Assembly: GCF_029407905.1 (NCBI RefSeq)
Contig: NC_073626.1
Location: 85,649,482-85,713,481, forward strand
Direction of reading: 5' to 3'
Length of the DNA stretch: 64,000 nucleotides
DNA from: Bubalus kerabau
Taxonomy: Eukaryota; Chordata; Mammalia; Artiodactyla; Bovidae
In this document: piece after piece, positions 22,946 through 34,529 of the stretch
Position numbering within the stretch: position 1 is the first letter of the stretch
Layout of the letters: each line of letters begins with the position of its first letter
The notes under the pieces: model-generated
What the model saw: only the letters and a program-made list of their open reading frames with translations
The model's database searches: none
What the model was told of the DNA's origin: nothing
Position numbers and translations under genes: made by a program

Positions 22946-23184
22946 TTAAATTCTATTTTTATTTATTTATTTTGGCTGTGCTGGGTCTTTGTTGCAGCAC
23001 ATGGGCTCCTCATTGTGCTGTGCAGGCTTCTTTGGTTGTGGTGCTTGGGCTCAGCAGTTGCGGCACTCGGGCTTAATTGCCAGGTGGCATGTGGGATCTT
23101 AGTTCCCTGACCAGGAATCAAACTGTGACCCCTGGATTGGAAGCCAGATTCTTAACCACTGGACCAACAGGGTAGTCCCTCTCT
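22946..23184 (-). mobile_element. CHR-type SINE, antisense
   Basis: Plus-strand order 'tttattttggctgtgctgggtctt', 'gtggcatgtgggatctta', 'ccctgaccaggaatcaaac', 'ttaaccactggaccaacaggg'. This is the antisense of a long CHR (CHR-1-like) SINE. The T-rich left end is the complement of its A-rich tail. Confidence 0.8.
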
Positions 23185-23334
23185 GGTGCATTAATTTTAT
23201 ACAATTTTATACATAATACTTTGCAAATTATTTAATCAGTAACCTTTTTGTACATTTAAACTGTTATTTATTTTAATTTGGTTTATATATAACTTTTATG
23301 GGTACATTTTTTTACATCCAGTGAGGGATTTCTC

Positions 23335-24960
23335 CAAGCATTTTTTATATTTTTCTGTTTTTAAATAAATTTATTGCTATCCATCTATCTAATAAAATAC
23401 ACTATTTCAATTGTCATTTGTTTTGTATTATAATATTTCCATCACCCCAGAAAGCTCCCTCTCTTTCTTTCCAGTCTGAATCATCTCTGCCAGGTTTCAG
23501 TTGACCATCTATCTGTTTTCTATTAATATACATTAGATTTTTTGAGCATCTTATAAAAATGGAAAGATGTACACTATTGGCCTTTTTTTCTTTCCAGATA
23601 TTAAAAGGTCATTTTAGTATCATCTGGCTTCCATTGATTCAGGAAATAACCCAATTATAATTATTTTGTTTCTTGCCCTTTGTATAACATAATTTTTTTC
23701 TCTAGATGCTTTCAATATTTTCACTTTATACCTGGCTGTCAACTATTTATTAGGATGTGGTATTTTTTTTTTTTGGTAGTTTTTTTTTGGTGGGGTTTAC
23801 TTTTTTAAATTGATTAAGCCTCCTGGATTTTTTAAGTTTATTGTTCTCCTCAAATTTGGAATTTTTCATCATGACTTCAAATATTTTTCTACCATCCTCT
23901 TTCTTGGACTCTATACCTATGGTAGTACATTTGATTTTTTCTTACAACTTACTTTACTTTATTCACATTTTTTGGTCTTAGCATTTTCTTTCTGTGCTTC
24001 AGCCTATTTGATTTCTATTACTATGATATCCAGTTCCTGGGTCTATTCTCTTATAGTATCTAATCTGCTATTCATTCCACACAATGAATCTTCTATTCGT
24101 ATATTTTATTTTTAAGTTTGAGTAATTCCTTTGCTTTTTAAACATTTTCTATATTTTCTCATGATGTTTATGATTTCCTTTAAACATTTTGAACATCATT
24201 ATAAGTCTGTTTCTTTAACTATGACCCCCGACCCCTCAATTTTGAGTGAATACAGCTTCTTTGCATATCTAGTAATTTTTAATTGGCTGTTGGGCATTGT
24301 GGGATACCTTGCTGAGATAATTTAATGAGATATATTTAGTTTTGTTTTGGCAGGTAGTTATATTATTTCACATTAGCTCAATTCTTTTGAGTCTCGTTTC
24401 TTTCCCTAGAAGAAGTCTGTAATAACCTTTATTCTAGGGAAATTTTAGTCCTGGTACTATGGTTTAAGCTCTCTTAAGGTTTCCCGTGAATGTCCTGAGT
24501 GTTTAAAAAGGTTTTTCCACTTTGGTTGGTTAGAATTTGCAAGTCTTCCAGTTTTGTGTGAGCTCTGGCAATTATTCAGCTTGTAGCTCCAAGTATTTCT
24601 AGAAGATCTCCTTTGTGTAACATCTTGAATTCTCACCTTATGCATGTGCAACTTTAGCCAAAGACTTATGAAGAAACTCTTACATATTTCTGGAGCTCTT
24701 CCTCTGAATAGCTTCGTTCTCTTTAGTACTCTTGCCTTGAAAATCGCAGCTTCATCTGATTCCACAAACACCAATCTGTCCTTTCAATTTATTAAGATTA
24801 CTATGTTCTGCTTGGGTTTCCCATCCCAGCACCATGTGCTAGGCAGAATGTTGGGATAATTGTAGCGATACCCTCAATTGTTTTTCTATTTTTCAGTGAT
24901 CACAGTCCTAAATTACCTCTTTTCCAGTGTTTAAAAATAGCTAGTTCACATATTTTGTCC
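23335..24960 (-). mobile_element. Ancient L1 (L1M-type), antisense, non-coding or ORF1-side region
   Basis: T-rich plus strand with words I associate with antisense ancient L1: 'gcctcctggattttttaag', 'catcatgacttcaaatattttt', 'cttggactctatacct', 'ttgcatatctagtaatttttaat', 'tgggcattgtgggatacct'. No catalytic motif is seen. The exact family and the limits are uncertain. Confidence 0.5.
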
Positions 24961-25741
24961 AGTGAGAGACAGATTTTGATTTTTAAATAAGGTGCCTTAT
25001 AATATAGAAAGCCAGAATATCTTCAGGGAAGACCAGTGAATAGTCATAGGGTGTGATTATAAAGAAGTATCAGACATAATACCTTTGACATTTAATTGAT
25101 TTCATCAGGTTTCTACATTAATAAGATATATGGAAGACCATGAATCAAAGCAGTATCACAAAATTTAGAAAATTCATTAAAGAGTTGTTTCTAATTAGCT
25201 GACAATTACTATATTCAGATATACTGTACATTTCACAACTTTCCTCTCATTTAATGCTTTTAGCACTTTTTCAAATAAGTTATAAATGGAATTTACAACC
25301 ATAGAAGGAAACACATAGATCACAATGCTTTGGATAAGCAATTAAGAGAGACCAGTTCTTGCAATCATGATAGAAGTTTAGTGGATGTACTAATGAAGCT
25401 GCTTCAGATACCTTTTGGCAAACTTTGAACTAAGGAATTGCATATACTCTTAGCAATTAAACAGTTAATTCCCTTTAGAGAAGTTTGAAGTAAAAGCCCT
25501 GGGTTGAAAATCGACAAGGCATAACCAGTGTAATAACTATAGGTCCAAAATAGAAGGCAGATTTACACTTATTCAAGGACCTGATAAAATTTCAGTCCTA
25601 ACTTACACGATAAAAATGATAACAATACAAAACCTTCTAGATCTTAGGGATGGTAGAAATCTATTCTGATTCTCTAAATTTGCAGGGGAGACCTCTGAAT
25701 CCCAGAAGAGTTAATGGCTTCTATAAAGCTGCCCAGTTAGC
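24961..25741. other. Repeat-poor DNA, possible MIR trace
   Basis: No clear repeat. 25650-25740 ('gaatcccagaagagttaatgg..agctgcccagttag') may be a decayed antisense MIR. Confidence 0.35.
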
Positions 25742-25930
25742 TTGCTGCTGCTGCTGCTAAGTCGCTTCAGTTGTGTCCTACTCTGTGCAACCCCATAGAC
25801 AGGCAGCCCACCAGGCTCCCACGTCCCTGGGATTCTCCAGGCAAGAACACTGAAGTGGGTTGCCATTTCCTTCTCCAATGCATGAGAGTGAAAAGTGAAA
25901 GGGAAGTCGTGTCTGACTCTTAGTTGACCC
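25742..25930 (-). mobile_element. BOV-A2-type SINE, antisense, partial
   Basis: (GCT)5 tail, first monomer and linker complete; the second monomer is cut after 'gtcgtgtctgactcttag'. No target duplication seen. Confidence 0.85.
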
Positions 25931-27114
25931 TAAAACCAGGACTTGCAGCATTGTTATGATTTTATGAACTGAGACAGATTCAATGAGCTAGACAGAGAAG
26001 ATACATAATTGACTATGTCTCAGATAGAACCATCAGGAAAACCAAACAAAACTGCTGTTTTGCTGTCAAGGTGAAGCATCAAATTCATGTACATTAACTA
26101 AAGAACAACTGGTATACATCACATATCGCTTAATTTCCAGGAAAAGTAATGTCTAAGAATGTTGTATAGATTTAGGTTAAGATTCATTTGTGTTTTTGGA
26201 TGGTAATATTGCTTTGGGATATGAAATTTTGTTTAGTTTTGAAAGCTGAGGCTGATTGAAAGCTGGCATCTTTAAAAGGAAGAAAAGAAGAGGATACGCT
26301 TCTAATGATGGGTCTTCTGAGAAGGGGTAATGCAGTTTCTCTTTTCCTTGGAGGCCTGAAACACAAGAGTGAGATGGCTATGTAGGGAACAGTTTGGATT
26401 AGAAACACAATATTTAAGTGTGATAATGCTAAATATAGCTTTTTTTTTTTTTTTAAGGCATCTCCTTTCTTTTTGACACTTGCTAAAGAATCTCCGATCT
26501 AATCTTGTATTTTCATCACCACAATCTTATAATCAAATTTCTCCAAGGAACCCTGATTAACTTTTACTGGAGAATAGTATTTAGAAACCAAGATCTGATT
26601 TCTCATTCCTCCTGGGGTGTCGCATCTTCTAGGTCCTCTCCATACCTAGAACTAGGAAAAATATACTGAATTATATGTGTACATGTATCTATATGCACTT
26701 ATGTGTCTAGCTATCTCTATGTGTTTTAAAATGTACATGAGTTGATACTGATATCACTGACTAATCTAGAACTATAGATTTCAAACTATGAGTACTTTTT
26801 GACTTATTTATATTGTCTTCCTCTGACAGTAAGAAACTTTGATCATACCATCTGTAATAAATTTACCTTTTTGCTGAACCTGAGCACATATATAAATTAG
26901 TTTCAAAATTGCTAACCTGTACCAACCCATGCTAACCCATGTGAGGATTGAATTTACTAATTAGAGTGCAGTGTTTGTGTAAAGTTCTTTTTTGTCTTTG
27001 TACTTACAGTTTTTAGTCAAATGGCATTTTCCAAAAGTTACTTGGGTAATGTCCCCCTTTTCCTCATTTTCTTCACTACAGTTAATTCATAAATTGTAAT
27101 ACATTTATTTTCAT
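25931..27114. other. Repeat-poor DNA
   Basis: About 1.2 kb, AT-rich, with a T tract at 26440-26455. No repeat or gene recognised. Confidence 0.4.
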
Positions 27115-27181
27115 TTGGTACTGTTTGTATTCTATCCTGAGATCCACTCAGATTTCCAGTTGATTTTATTTATATTTGAAT
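27115..27181 (-). mobile_element. Ancient L1 3' end fragment, antisense
   Basis: Short AT-rich stretch that appears to continue across the SINE into 27481 ('gggttttgacaaatgcatagtc'), a typical antisense L1 3' UTR word. Confidence 0.4.
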
Positions 27182-27480
27182 ACAGTATAGATCGGAGAAG
27201 GCAATGGCACCCCACTCCAGTACTCTTGCCTGGAAAATCCCATGGACGGAGGAGCCTGGTAGGCTGCAGTCCATGGGGTCGCAAAGAGTCGGACAAGACT
27301 GAGCGACTTCACTTTCACTTTTCACTTTCATGCATTGGAGAAGGAAATGGCAACCCACTCCAGTGTTCTTACCTGGAGAATCCCAGGGACTGGGGAGCCT
27401 GGTTGGCTGCCTGTCTATGGGGTTGCACAGAGTTGGACACGACTGAAGCGACTTAGGAGCAGCAGCAGCACAGTATAGAT
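27182..27480 (+). mobile_element. BOV-A2-type SINE with perfect 11-bp target duplication
   Basis: Sense orientation: 'ggagaaggcaatggcacccc' first monomer, the linker 'cttcactttcacttttcac', second monomer, then the (AGC)n tail. Body 27193-27469. acagtatagat occurs at 27182-27192 and 27470-27480. Little decay; recent. Confidence 0.92.
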
Positions 27481-27545
27481 TACAGTTCTATGGGTTTTGA
27501 CAAATGCATAGTCATATGTTTTCCTATGCAGTACCATACAGAAAA
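27481..27545 (-). mobile_element. Ancient L1 3' UTR, antisense
   Basis: 'ctatgggttttgacaaatgc..cagtaccatacag' is the usual antisense start of this L1 class. Interrupted by the next SINE. Confidence 0.65.
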
Positions 27546-27840
27546 GCAGGAGACCCCAGTTTGATTCCTGGATCAAAATATTCCCCTGGAGAATGGATAG
27601 GCTACCCACTCCAGTATTCTTGAGCTTCCCTGGTGATTCCGATGGTAATGAATCTGCCTGCAATGCAGGAGACCTGGGTTTGATCCCTGGGTTGGGAAGA
27701 TTCCCCTGAAGGAGGGCATGGCAACTCAATCCAGTATTCTTGCCTGGTAAATTCCCATGGACAGATGCACCTGGCAGGCTAAAGTCCATGGGGTCCAAGA
27801 GTTGGACACGACTGAGCAACTAAGCACAGCACAGCACAGC
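27546..27840 (+). mobile_element. Bov-tA2-like SINE (partial plus full unit)
   Basis: A partial Bov-tA unit (27546-27621) is followed by a full one (27622-27815) with head 'gcttccctggtgattccgatgg', end 'gagttggacacgactgagc' and a (CACAG)n tail. Flanks accatacagaaaa and accttacagagaaaa look like a slightly diverged target duplication. Confidence 0.85.
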
Positions 27841-28160
27841 ACCTTACAGAGAAAACCTATCATAAATAAAACTCCAGTGTGAGGTCCCATTGTACTCAAC
27901 ACTTTCCCCATCCTCACCCCTGCAAGCACTGATCTTTTTCCAGCTCTAACTTGTATTTTTCTTTTTTTTAATAATACCGTGTAAATGGAATTATATAATA
28001 TGTAAACTTTGGACCTTGGCCTTATTTAGAATAATGTATTGAAGATTCATCTATGTTATTGAAAGAATCTGTAACTTGTTCCTTTTGTAAAAATTACTCA
28101 GTAGTATTATACATATAATATAGGTCATTTAGCTAGTCACCTATTGAAGGATTTGTTGTT
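27841..28160 (-). mobile_element. Ancient L1 3' UTR, antisense (continuation)
   Basis: Plus-strand words 'ccccatcctcacccctgcaag', 'gtgtaaatggaattatataat' and 'ttactcagtagtattatacat' follow the antisense L1 order after 27545. Confidence 0.7.
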
Positions 28161-28174
28161 GTTGTTATGTTCAG

Positions 28175-28765
28175 TGACTTAGTGTGTTCAGGCTGCTCTA
28201 GCAAAATATCACAGACCAGAGGGCTAATAACAATAAAGAATCATTTTGTACAGTTCTGGAACTTGGAAATCTGTGATGAGAGAGTCAGCACGGTTGGGTG
28301 AGGGCTGTCTTCCAAGTCAGACTTCTTGTCACTCACATGGTGAAAGGGTGAGCGTTCTCTCTAGGGCCTCTTCTATCTGTAAGTGTAGAAAGAAAGAAAA
28401 GTAGAAAGTGAAGTCACTCAGTCGTGTCCAACTCTTTGTGACCCTATGGACACCAGGCTCCTCTGTCCATAGGATTTTCTAGAAGAGTACTGGAGTGGGT
28501 TGCCATTTCCTGCTCCAGGGAATCTTCCCAACCCAGGGATTGAACCCAGGTCTCCCACATTGTAGACAGATGCTTTACTGTCTAAGCCACCAGGAAAGTC
28601 CAGGGAAGTCTATAAGTGTACTAACCCTAATTGTGAGAATTCTATTCTCATAAACTAATTTACTTCCAAAGGTCCCACCTCCTAATACCATTGCAGTGGG
28701 CATCAGAATTTTAAAATATGGATTTTGGTGAGACTGAACACAAACATTCATACCATAGCATAAAA
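28175..28765 (-). mobile_element. MSTA/THE1-like MaLR LTR, antisense, split by a SINE
   Basis: Antisense of the LTR class also present at 61254. It opens 'gttcaggctgctctagcaaaat', then 'cacagaccagagggctaat', and ends 'acacaaacattcataccatagca'. LTR sequence lies at 28175-28375 and 28621-28765. It sits within the antisense L1, which resumes at 28766. Non-coding. Confidence 0.75.
28376..28620 (-). mobile_element. Bov-tA SINE inside the MaLR LTR, with target duplication
   Basis: Antisense Bov-tA: 'gtgaagtcactcagtcgtgtcc', 'ttgccatttcctgctccaggg', 'ttgaacccaggtctcccac', 'taagccaccaggaaagtcc'. Body 28388-28608. Flanks tctgtaagtgta (28376-28387) and tctataagtgta (28609-28620) differ at one base. 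Confidence 0.88.
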
Positions 28766-29150
28766 TTTTTGGTGATTATTTATAAAGTTGCTAGAAACAT
28801 TCATATCTGGGCTTTTGTGTGCAGCTAAGTTTTTCATTCACTTGGGTAAGTATCCAGGAGTGTGGGCAGTGTGGAGCTGGGCCATATGTTAGTGTATGTC
28901 TAATTCTATAAAAGATTGCAAGCTATCTTCTAAAGTGGCTATACCATGTGGTTTCACACATGAATGAAAGTTCCTATTTTTCTGTATCCTTACCAAGATT
29001 TGATATTGTTTGTTTGCCTTTCTAATAGGTATTTCACTGTGGTTTTAGTTTGCATTTTTCAAACACTAAATGATACTGAACATTTTTTCTTCTGTTTATT
29101 TCCTATTTATGTATCTTTGGCCAATATTTGTTCAAATCATTTTTTGGTGA
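28766..29150 (-). mobile_element. Ancient L1 3' UTR/ORF2 end, antisense (continuation)
   Basis: 'cttgggtaagtatccaggagtg', 'ttctaaagtggctataccatg', 'taataggtatttcactgtggtt' are in the L1 antisense order and continue the element interrupted at 28160. Confidence 0.75.
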
Positions 29151-29535
29151 GGTACTAACTTTATTATATTGTAATTCAGAAAGAAGAAATTCACTTATTT
29201 AAGATGTACAATTTAGTGCTTTTTGTTATATTACCAGAATTACGAAACTATCTACACAATTTTAGAACACTTTCATAATACCAAAAAGAAAACCCCTACC
29301 CTTTAGCAGTTACCATTTACCCCATTTCTCCTGAACTTCCCAGAACTAGACAGCCCCTAACCTACTTTTTGCCTCTATACATTTGCCTAATCTGGACATT
29401 TAATATGAATAAAATCATGATGCATAGTCTTTTGTGACTGGATTCTTTCACTCAGCATAATGCTTTTAAGGTTTATCTATTTTGTAGTTCATATCAGTTA
29501 ATTCATTCTTTTTATTGCCAAATAACATTCCATTA
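29151..29535 (-). mobile_element. Second ancient L1 3' UTR, antisense, nested
   Basis: A different antisense L1 3' UTR start ('agatgtacaatttagtgc', 'ggattctttcactcagcataatg', 'attccattatgttgatg') lies between two halves of the outer L1, which resumes after about 29535. Confidence 0.6.
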
Positions 29536-29790
29536 TGTTGATGTACATTTTCCAGAGGGCAAATGATGAACATCTTTTCAAGTCCTCATTGGCCATTTAC
29601 ATATCTTCTTTGGACAAATGTCTATTCAGATCCTTTGTGCATTTTTAACATTGGGTGATTTGTTTCTTATTGAGTTGCAAAAGTTCTTGATTTATTTTAT
29701 ATATAAATATATATATCTTATCAAATATATGATTTGCAAATATTTTCTCCTATTCTGTGAATTGTCTTTTCACTTTCTTGATGATGTCCT
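29536..29790 (-). mobile_element. Ancient L1 antisense (outer element resumed)
   Basis: 'acatcttttcaagtcctcattggcc', 'ttcttattgagttgcaaaagttc', 'tttgcaaatattttctcctattctg' match antisense L1 ORF2 C-terminal sequence. Cut by the BovB that follows. Confidence 0.7.
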
Positions 29791-30346
29791 TAGAAATTAA
29801 AAGATGCTTACTCCTTGGAAGGAAAGTTATGACCAACCTAGACAGCATATTAAAAAACAGAGACATTACTTTGTCAACAAAGGTCCATCTAGTCAAAGCT
29901 ATGGTTTTTCCAGTAGTCATGTATGGATGTGAAAGATGGACTATAAAGAAAGCTGAGCACTGAAGAATTGATGCTTTTGAACTGTGGTGTTGGAGAAGAC
30001 TCTTAAGAGTCCCTTGGACTGCAAGGAGATCCAACCAGTCCATCCTAAAGGAGATCAGTCCTGGGTGTTCATTAGAAGGACTGATGTTGAAGCTGAAACT
30101 CCAATAATTTGGCCACCTGATGCAAAGAGCTAACTCATTGGAAAAGACCCTGATGCTGGGAAAGATTGAGGGCAGGAGGAGAAGGGGACGACAGAGGATG
30201 AGATGGTTGGATGGCATCACTGACTCAATGGACATGAGTTTGGGTAAGCTCCGGGAATTGTGGTGGACAGGGAGGTCTGGTATGCTGTGGTTCATGAGTT
30301 CTCAGAGAGTCGGACACGACTGAGAGACTGAACTGAATTGAACTGA
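29791..30346 (+). mobile_element. BovB LINE 3' end, 556 bp
   Basis: Starts in the KRCLLLGRKVMTNL-coding region and ends in 'gactgaactgaattgaactga'. The longest frames are 29757-29963 (VFPVVMYGCERW, consensus CESW) and 30120-30323 (RMRWLDGITDSMDM). No RT catalytic box is present. Confidence 0.92.
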
Positions 30347-33261
30347 TTTGGGGTAAAACACAGAACTTACCAATACACAAAATGAACCTTTATAAGCACT
30401 AACCAAAATCATTGATTTAGACTGTTAAAATGTTGAGTGTGGGTCATTCAAGATAAAATTGGTTCCAACCTCTCCACCAACCCCTCCACCCACACTGCCC
30501 AAAATGATACTATAAGATTGACAATGTTGGGTTGTCACCAGAAATTGTTTTTTTGTACATGGTTATTTACTTTGGCCACAGCAGTCTGAGACTTTGCTTT
30601 TGGAGATGTTTATAGCTTTGAATCATTCTTATTCTGTGTTCATCTCCCCCATTGGTAACTGCAGAAGAAAAGCATTTGTTGTAAGATTTTTCTCCTAGTG
30701 CCATCATTTTTCATGGCCTTGTGCCACTTGGCACATAACACAGGAACTAGTGAATGACCCAGTGTTTTAACTGTCAGTCACCATGAGCTACTTTACAAAA
30801 CAGGCTTAACAGCTCATAAATGGAAAGCAATCCTGTTTACTGCCATCTCTAGATTCATAGATTGTTTGCAGCCTGTTACTGTTCTAGCAACACTTAGGGG
30901 CCAGGCACCTAAAGTACTTGATGTATTTCTTGATGTCTCTTAAGAAGAGCTGGTCTGGTGAGCATCCTTGTACTTTTTTCATTTAATATAATAGGATTAG
31001 ACCTTGGGGTGACTGTATCAGAACTACTGACAGCTTTCTACAACATGCTGTGCATGAATATGTCTACCACATCTAGAAACTTTTGGAAGAAGAGAAATAG
31101 TACCACAGAAACTGTATTTGAAGATGAATAAATTGATTCGCCGTTCTTTTTGTGTGTGTGTGTGTGTATGTGGGGGGGGTCTATCACCATAGGTTAATTG
31201 ACACTTTCTTTTCTTTGTCTTATTGGCCTGTCAGCACTTTTCCCCCTTGGTCTTGAATTGCTTTATTCTCTACTGAAGGTAGATGTATATTCTGAAAATA
31301 AACTCGAATCTATTAAAGCAGCTAACATATAGTGATGTCCCTGTTTTGTAAATTGAGTTCAGGTATAGGCTATCTATCTATTTGGCAGCAGAAGAGGTAG
31401 CTTTTGGTCTGAATTTTACTGTTTGAGATGTTAGAGTTGCCTTCTAAGGTGGATAGGGGTCAGGGTAGTATCAGTTTCACACATTACTGTCTTTACTGAA
31501 TTTATATGAATGACCTCCTCTGAAGATTGAAGAACCCAACACAAGCATGCATAAGGCTCCTTTCAACCAGAGAATACTATTTTTACCCCCTTTTTATTGT
31601 AAGAGAAGCTATTGCCTTTTGACATATACTGAATTTTTTAAAGCCTGAAGAAAGCTATAAAATTGTAAAAGAATATTGACAATCAGAATTTCAAGAAGAC
31701 GGTTTAGTTTCAAAATTTGCAAGATGAAAAATGTGTGATTTACTTCTTAGTGTGATCGATTATCTGGCTAGGTATCTAATAAAACTCAGTCTGTGGAAAT
31801 CTCCAGCATTAGTAGTTAATATTACAGCACCTCTGTGAGGAAGATAAGTGTTATTGTCCCTTTCTTATGGAAACAAAGAAGGAAATGATTCCTGTGGCAA
31901 CACTATCCATAGTAGACATGAGTATTAATGTCAAGAAATGTTCCACTTCTGTTCCTAAGCTATGATTACTACCACATAGGTAAGGCAAAAACTAACCAAT
32001 CAAGGGAAGTTGTCACATATAAGTGTCAAAAACCAAACTCTACACACTGAATAAAACAAAGCAGAACGATGGGTTCATTGCAAGACTTTCAACCTGCTAG
32101 TGGGAAACTCGAGGCTATGGGAGCAATGGGTTCAGAGTTCCTCATAGAGTAAGTGGTATTTATGGAATAAATGTGGAAACCATTTGGCTTTTTTTCAGCT
32201 GATTGGTTGCATAGTAGTCTTCATTATTGGATCCAGGTAGTTGAGTCAAGGGAACAAGAAGTCTGGAGATTATGCTTGACCTTTAGGGATTGACTGGTGC
32301 CCTCTGCTGATTTCTGAGAAGACCTGTAAATTCTTATAAAGTTAGGTTGTTTCCTTTATATGCTGGCATTTGCCATCTCCATTTTGTCTTTGACATAAGT
32401 GGCTTCATTTTTGTTTGTTTCTACAAATGTAAATGTTAATTTTTTAAAAAAAATTATATTTAATTTCAAAGTTAGCCAAGAATTTCAGTCTTCTGATATT
32501 TAAAGAATATTTGGAGTTAATGTATTTTTCATATACTTGGAGAGAATTTTGTTTTTTGTAAGTTGAGCCACTTATGAATGAAAGGGAAACCATTTCTGAT
32601 ATAATGTAGAAACCACTCCATGAGTTTATCCAATAGCAGCTGGACATTTTAAAGGATTAATGGGACTTCAAACTCAGTATTCAATTGATTTCAATTTCCT
32701 GTGGTTATCCTGTCAACTTTATCTCTAGTGAATTCTGTGCCCCAAGCATGTTAAGTAAAGTGGCTAACATATAGGGTAGTTGGTAAGCAGAAAGATCATT
32801 GAGGGCACAAATCTAGCTCTGCTAAGAGTGTTTCCACTTTCCTTCCTTCCTTCCCTCCCTACCACCCTCTATCCCTTCTTTTCTTTTCTCTTTTCCTACT
32901 TTTCTTTTCTCCTTTCTTAAATTTTTAAAAATTAAATTTGTGAGCTAGAAGATTTCTAGCACATTTTATTAGAGGCTGTCATTACTTACACAGAGAACGA
33001 CTGCCAAAATGGTGAAAGAGCACCATATAAAATGGCATAAGGAAATTTATTTATTATTTTAGCAACTTCCACAGTTATCTGAAATCCACCTAAGACTGGT
33101 TAACTTTTTTATGTGACTAATAAAGAGATATCAAGTATTTGACTTTTAAATATTTTTAAAGGGTTCATGAGTTCTATCATAATCCATTGATCAGGATTGA
33201 TCACAATCTTCGTGGTCAAGAAGGAATGGAAATATCCAGAGCAAATTGAAGATCTCGTTAA
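30347..33261. other. Longest repeat-poor block
   Basis: About 2.9 kb without a repeat I can name. Contents: a (TG)n plus G run at 31150-31179, an AATAAA at 31127-31132, and a polypyrimidine CCTT/TTTTCT stretch at 32828-32925. No open frame looks coding. It is the best candidate in the window for ancestral single-copy sequence. Confidence 0.5.
32828..32925. repeat. Polypyrimidine tract (CCTT/CTTTT-rich)
   Basis: Nearly uninterrupted C/T on the plus strand: (CTTC)n then TTTTCT-type units. Imperfect microsatellite. Confidence 0.85.
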
Positions 33262-33440
33262 CTCTTGTTGTTGTTCAGTCACTAAGTTGTGTCTGACTCT
33301 TTGTGACCCCATGAACTGCAGCATGCCAGGCTTCCCTCTCCTTCACTATCTCTTGGAGTTTGCTCAACATCTGTCACCCCCCTGCTCCTCCTGCTCTCAA
33401 TCTTTCCCAGCATCAGAGTCTTTGGTTGTTAACTCAATGG
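33262..33440 (-). mobile_element. BovB 3' end, antisense, with internal deletion
   Basis: 'gttgttcagtcactaagttgtgtc' to 'caatctttcccagcatcagag' on the plus strand. The part coding RWLDG-type sequence is partly deleted (after 'tttgctcaacat'). Confidence 0.85.
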
Positions 33441-33675
33441 CCTAATTTAAGCTGTACTCATACATTTTTAATTAAATAGAACATGAGAACTTTGTAATAC
33501 TGTTGGGTGAGTGTACACACATACACACAAATACATATTTAAAACTGCTTAGATAAATCCATTTGCAGAAAAGCCCTACTAGATCTCAAGAAGCTTTAAA
33601 GTAGTAAAATATCAATTTCTCTAAAGCATTTGTCTCATTATCTATTAAAGTTGATCTTAAATATTTATCAATTTC
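33441..33675. other. Short unassigned gap
   Basis: AT-rich, with a short ACAC-rich stretch near 33514-33530. Nothing recognised. Confidence 0.4.
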
Positions 33676-34203
33676 TAAGAAAAGCTATGACAAACCTTGA
33701 CAGCATATTAAAAAGCAGAGACATTACTTAGCTGACAAAGGTCTGTCTAGTCAAAGCTATGGTTTTTCCAGTAGTCATGTATGGATGTGAGAGTTGGACT
33801 AGAAAGAAAGCTGAGTGCCGAAGAATTGTTGCTTTTGAACTGTGGTGTTGGAGAAGACTCTTGAGAGTCTCTTGGACTGCAAGGAGATCCAACCAGTCCA
33901 TCCTAAAGGAGATCAGTCCTGAATATTCATTGGAAGGACTGATGCTGAAGATGAAGCTCCAATACTTTGGCCACCTGATGTGAAGGGCTGACTCATTAGA
34001 AAAAACCCTGATGCTGGGAAAGATTGAAGGTAGGAGGAAAAGGGTACAACAGGGGATGAGATGGCTGGATGGCATCACTGACTGGAGGGACATGAGTTTG
34101 AGCAAGCTCTGGGAGTTGTTGATGGACAGGGAAGCCTGGCGTACTGCCATCCACAGTGTCGCAAAGAGTCAGATGCGACTGAGCAACTGAACTGAACTTG
34201 ACC
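33676..34203 (+). mobile_element. BovB LINE 3' end
   Basis: From the KAMTNLDSI-coding region to the terminal 'gagcaactgaactgaac'. Frame 33759-33983 keeps VFPVVMYGCESW and RVSWTARRSNQSIL. Lies 240 bp from the antisense copy at 33262, forming an imperfect inverted pair over the last 180 bases of BovB. Confidence 0.9.
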
Positions 34204-34529
34204 TGTTGCAAACAATTATTACTTTCTGAATTAAGATACAGACTTTTTAGTTAAATGATAAAAGGGAAATAACAAAGGGCTTTTCCCCCAGACCTCACTA
34301 CTTGGGTGTTCTTCCTCCTTAATTCCGTTTTTCCTGGCATTCTCATGATATTATAGATTTTGCTGATTGAATGAAGTCCATGGTTATATTTTATCTTCCC
34401 ATTTGTGCTGATGTATAATGTTTATATATATATATAGCTCCACGTTTAATTTTTTCATATATGTTTCTCTGCTTTTGCATGATAGGATTTGGATGGTAGG
34501 AGACATATGATTTTGGCTTTTTGTTATAA
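34204..34529. other. Single-copy-like AT-rich DNA, LTR target region
   Basis: Nothing recognised apart from a short TA run at 34423-34436. Its last bases are the left copy of the LTR target duplication. Confidence 0.4.

Noticed and set aside
24457..24774. 105-codon minus-strand frame at 24.5 kb
   Set aside because: It lies in the antisense ancient L1-like region, has no known motif and overlaps an opposite frame (24644-24859); chance is the simplest reading.
29750..30295. 181-codon minus-strand frame rich in VMPSNHLILCRPLLLLPSIF
   Set aside because: Antisense of the BovB C-terminal region. The same false peptide recurs opposite most BovB copies (for example 10214-10732, 10889-11395, 33728-34150).
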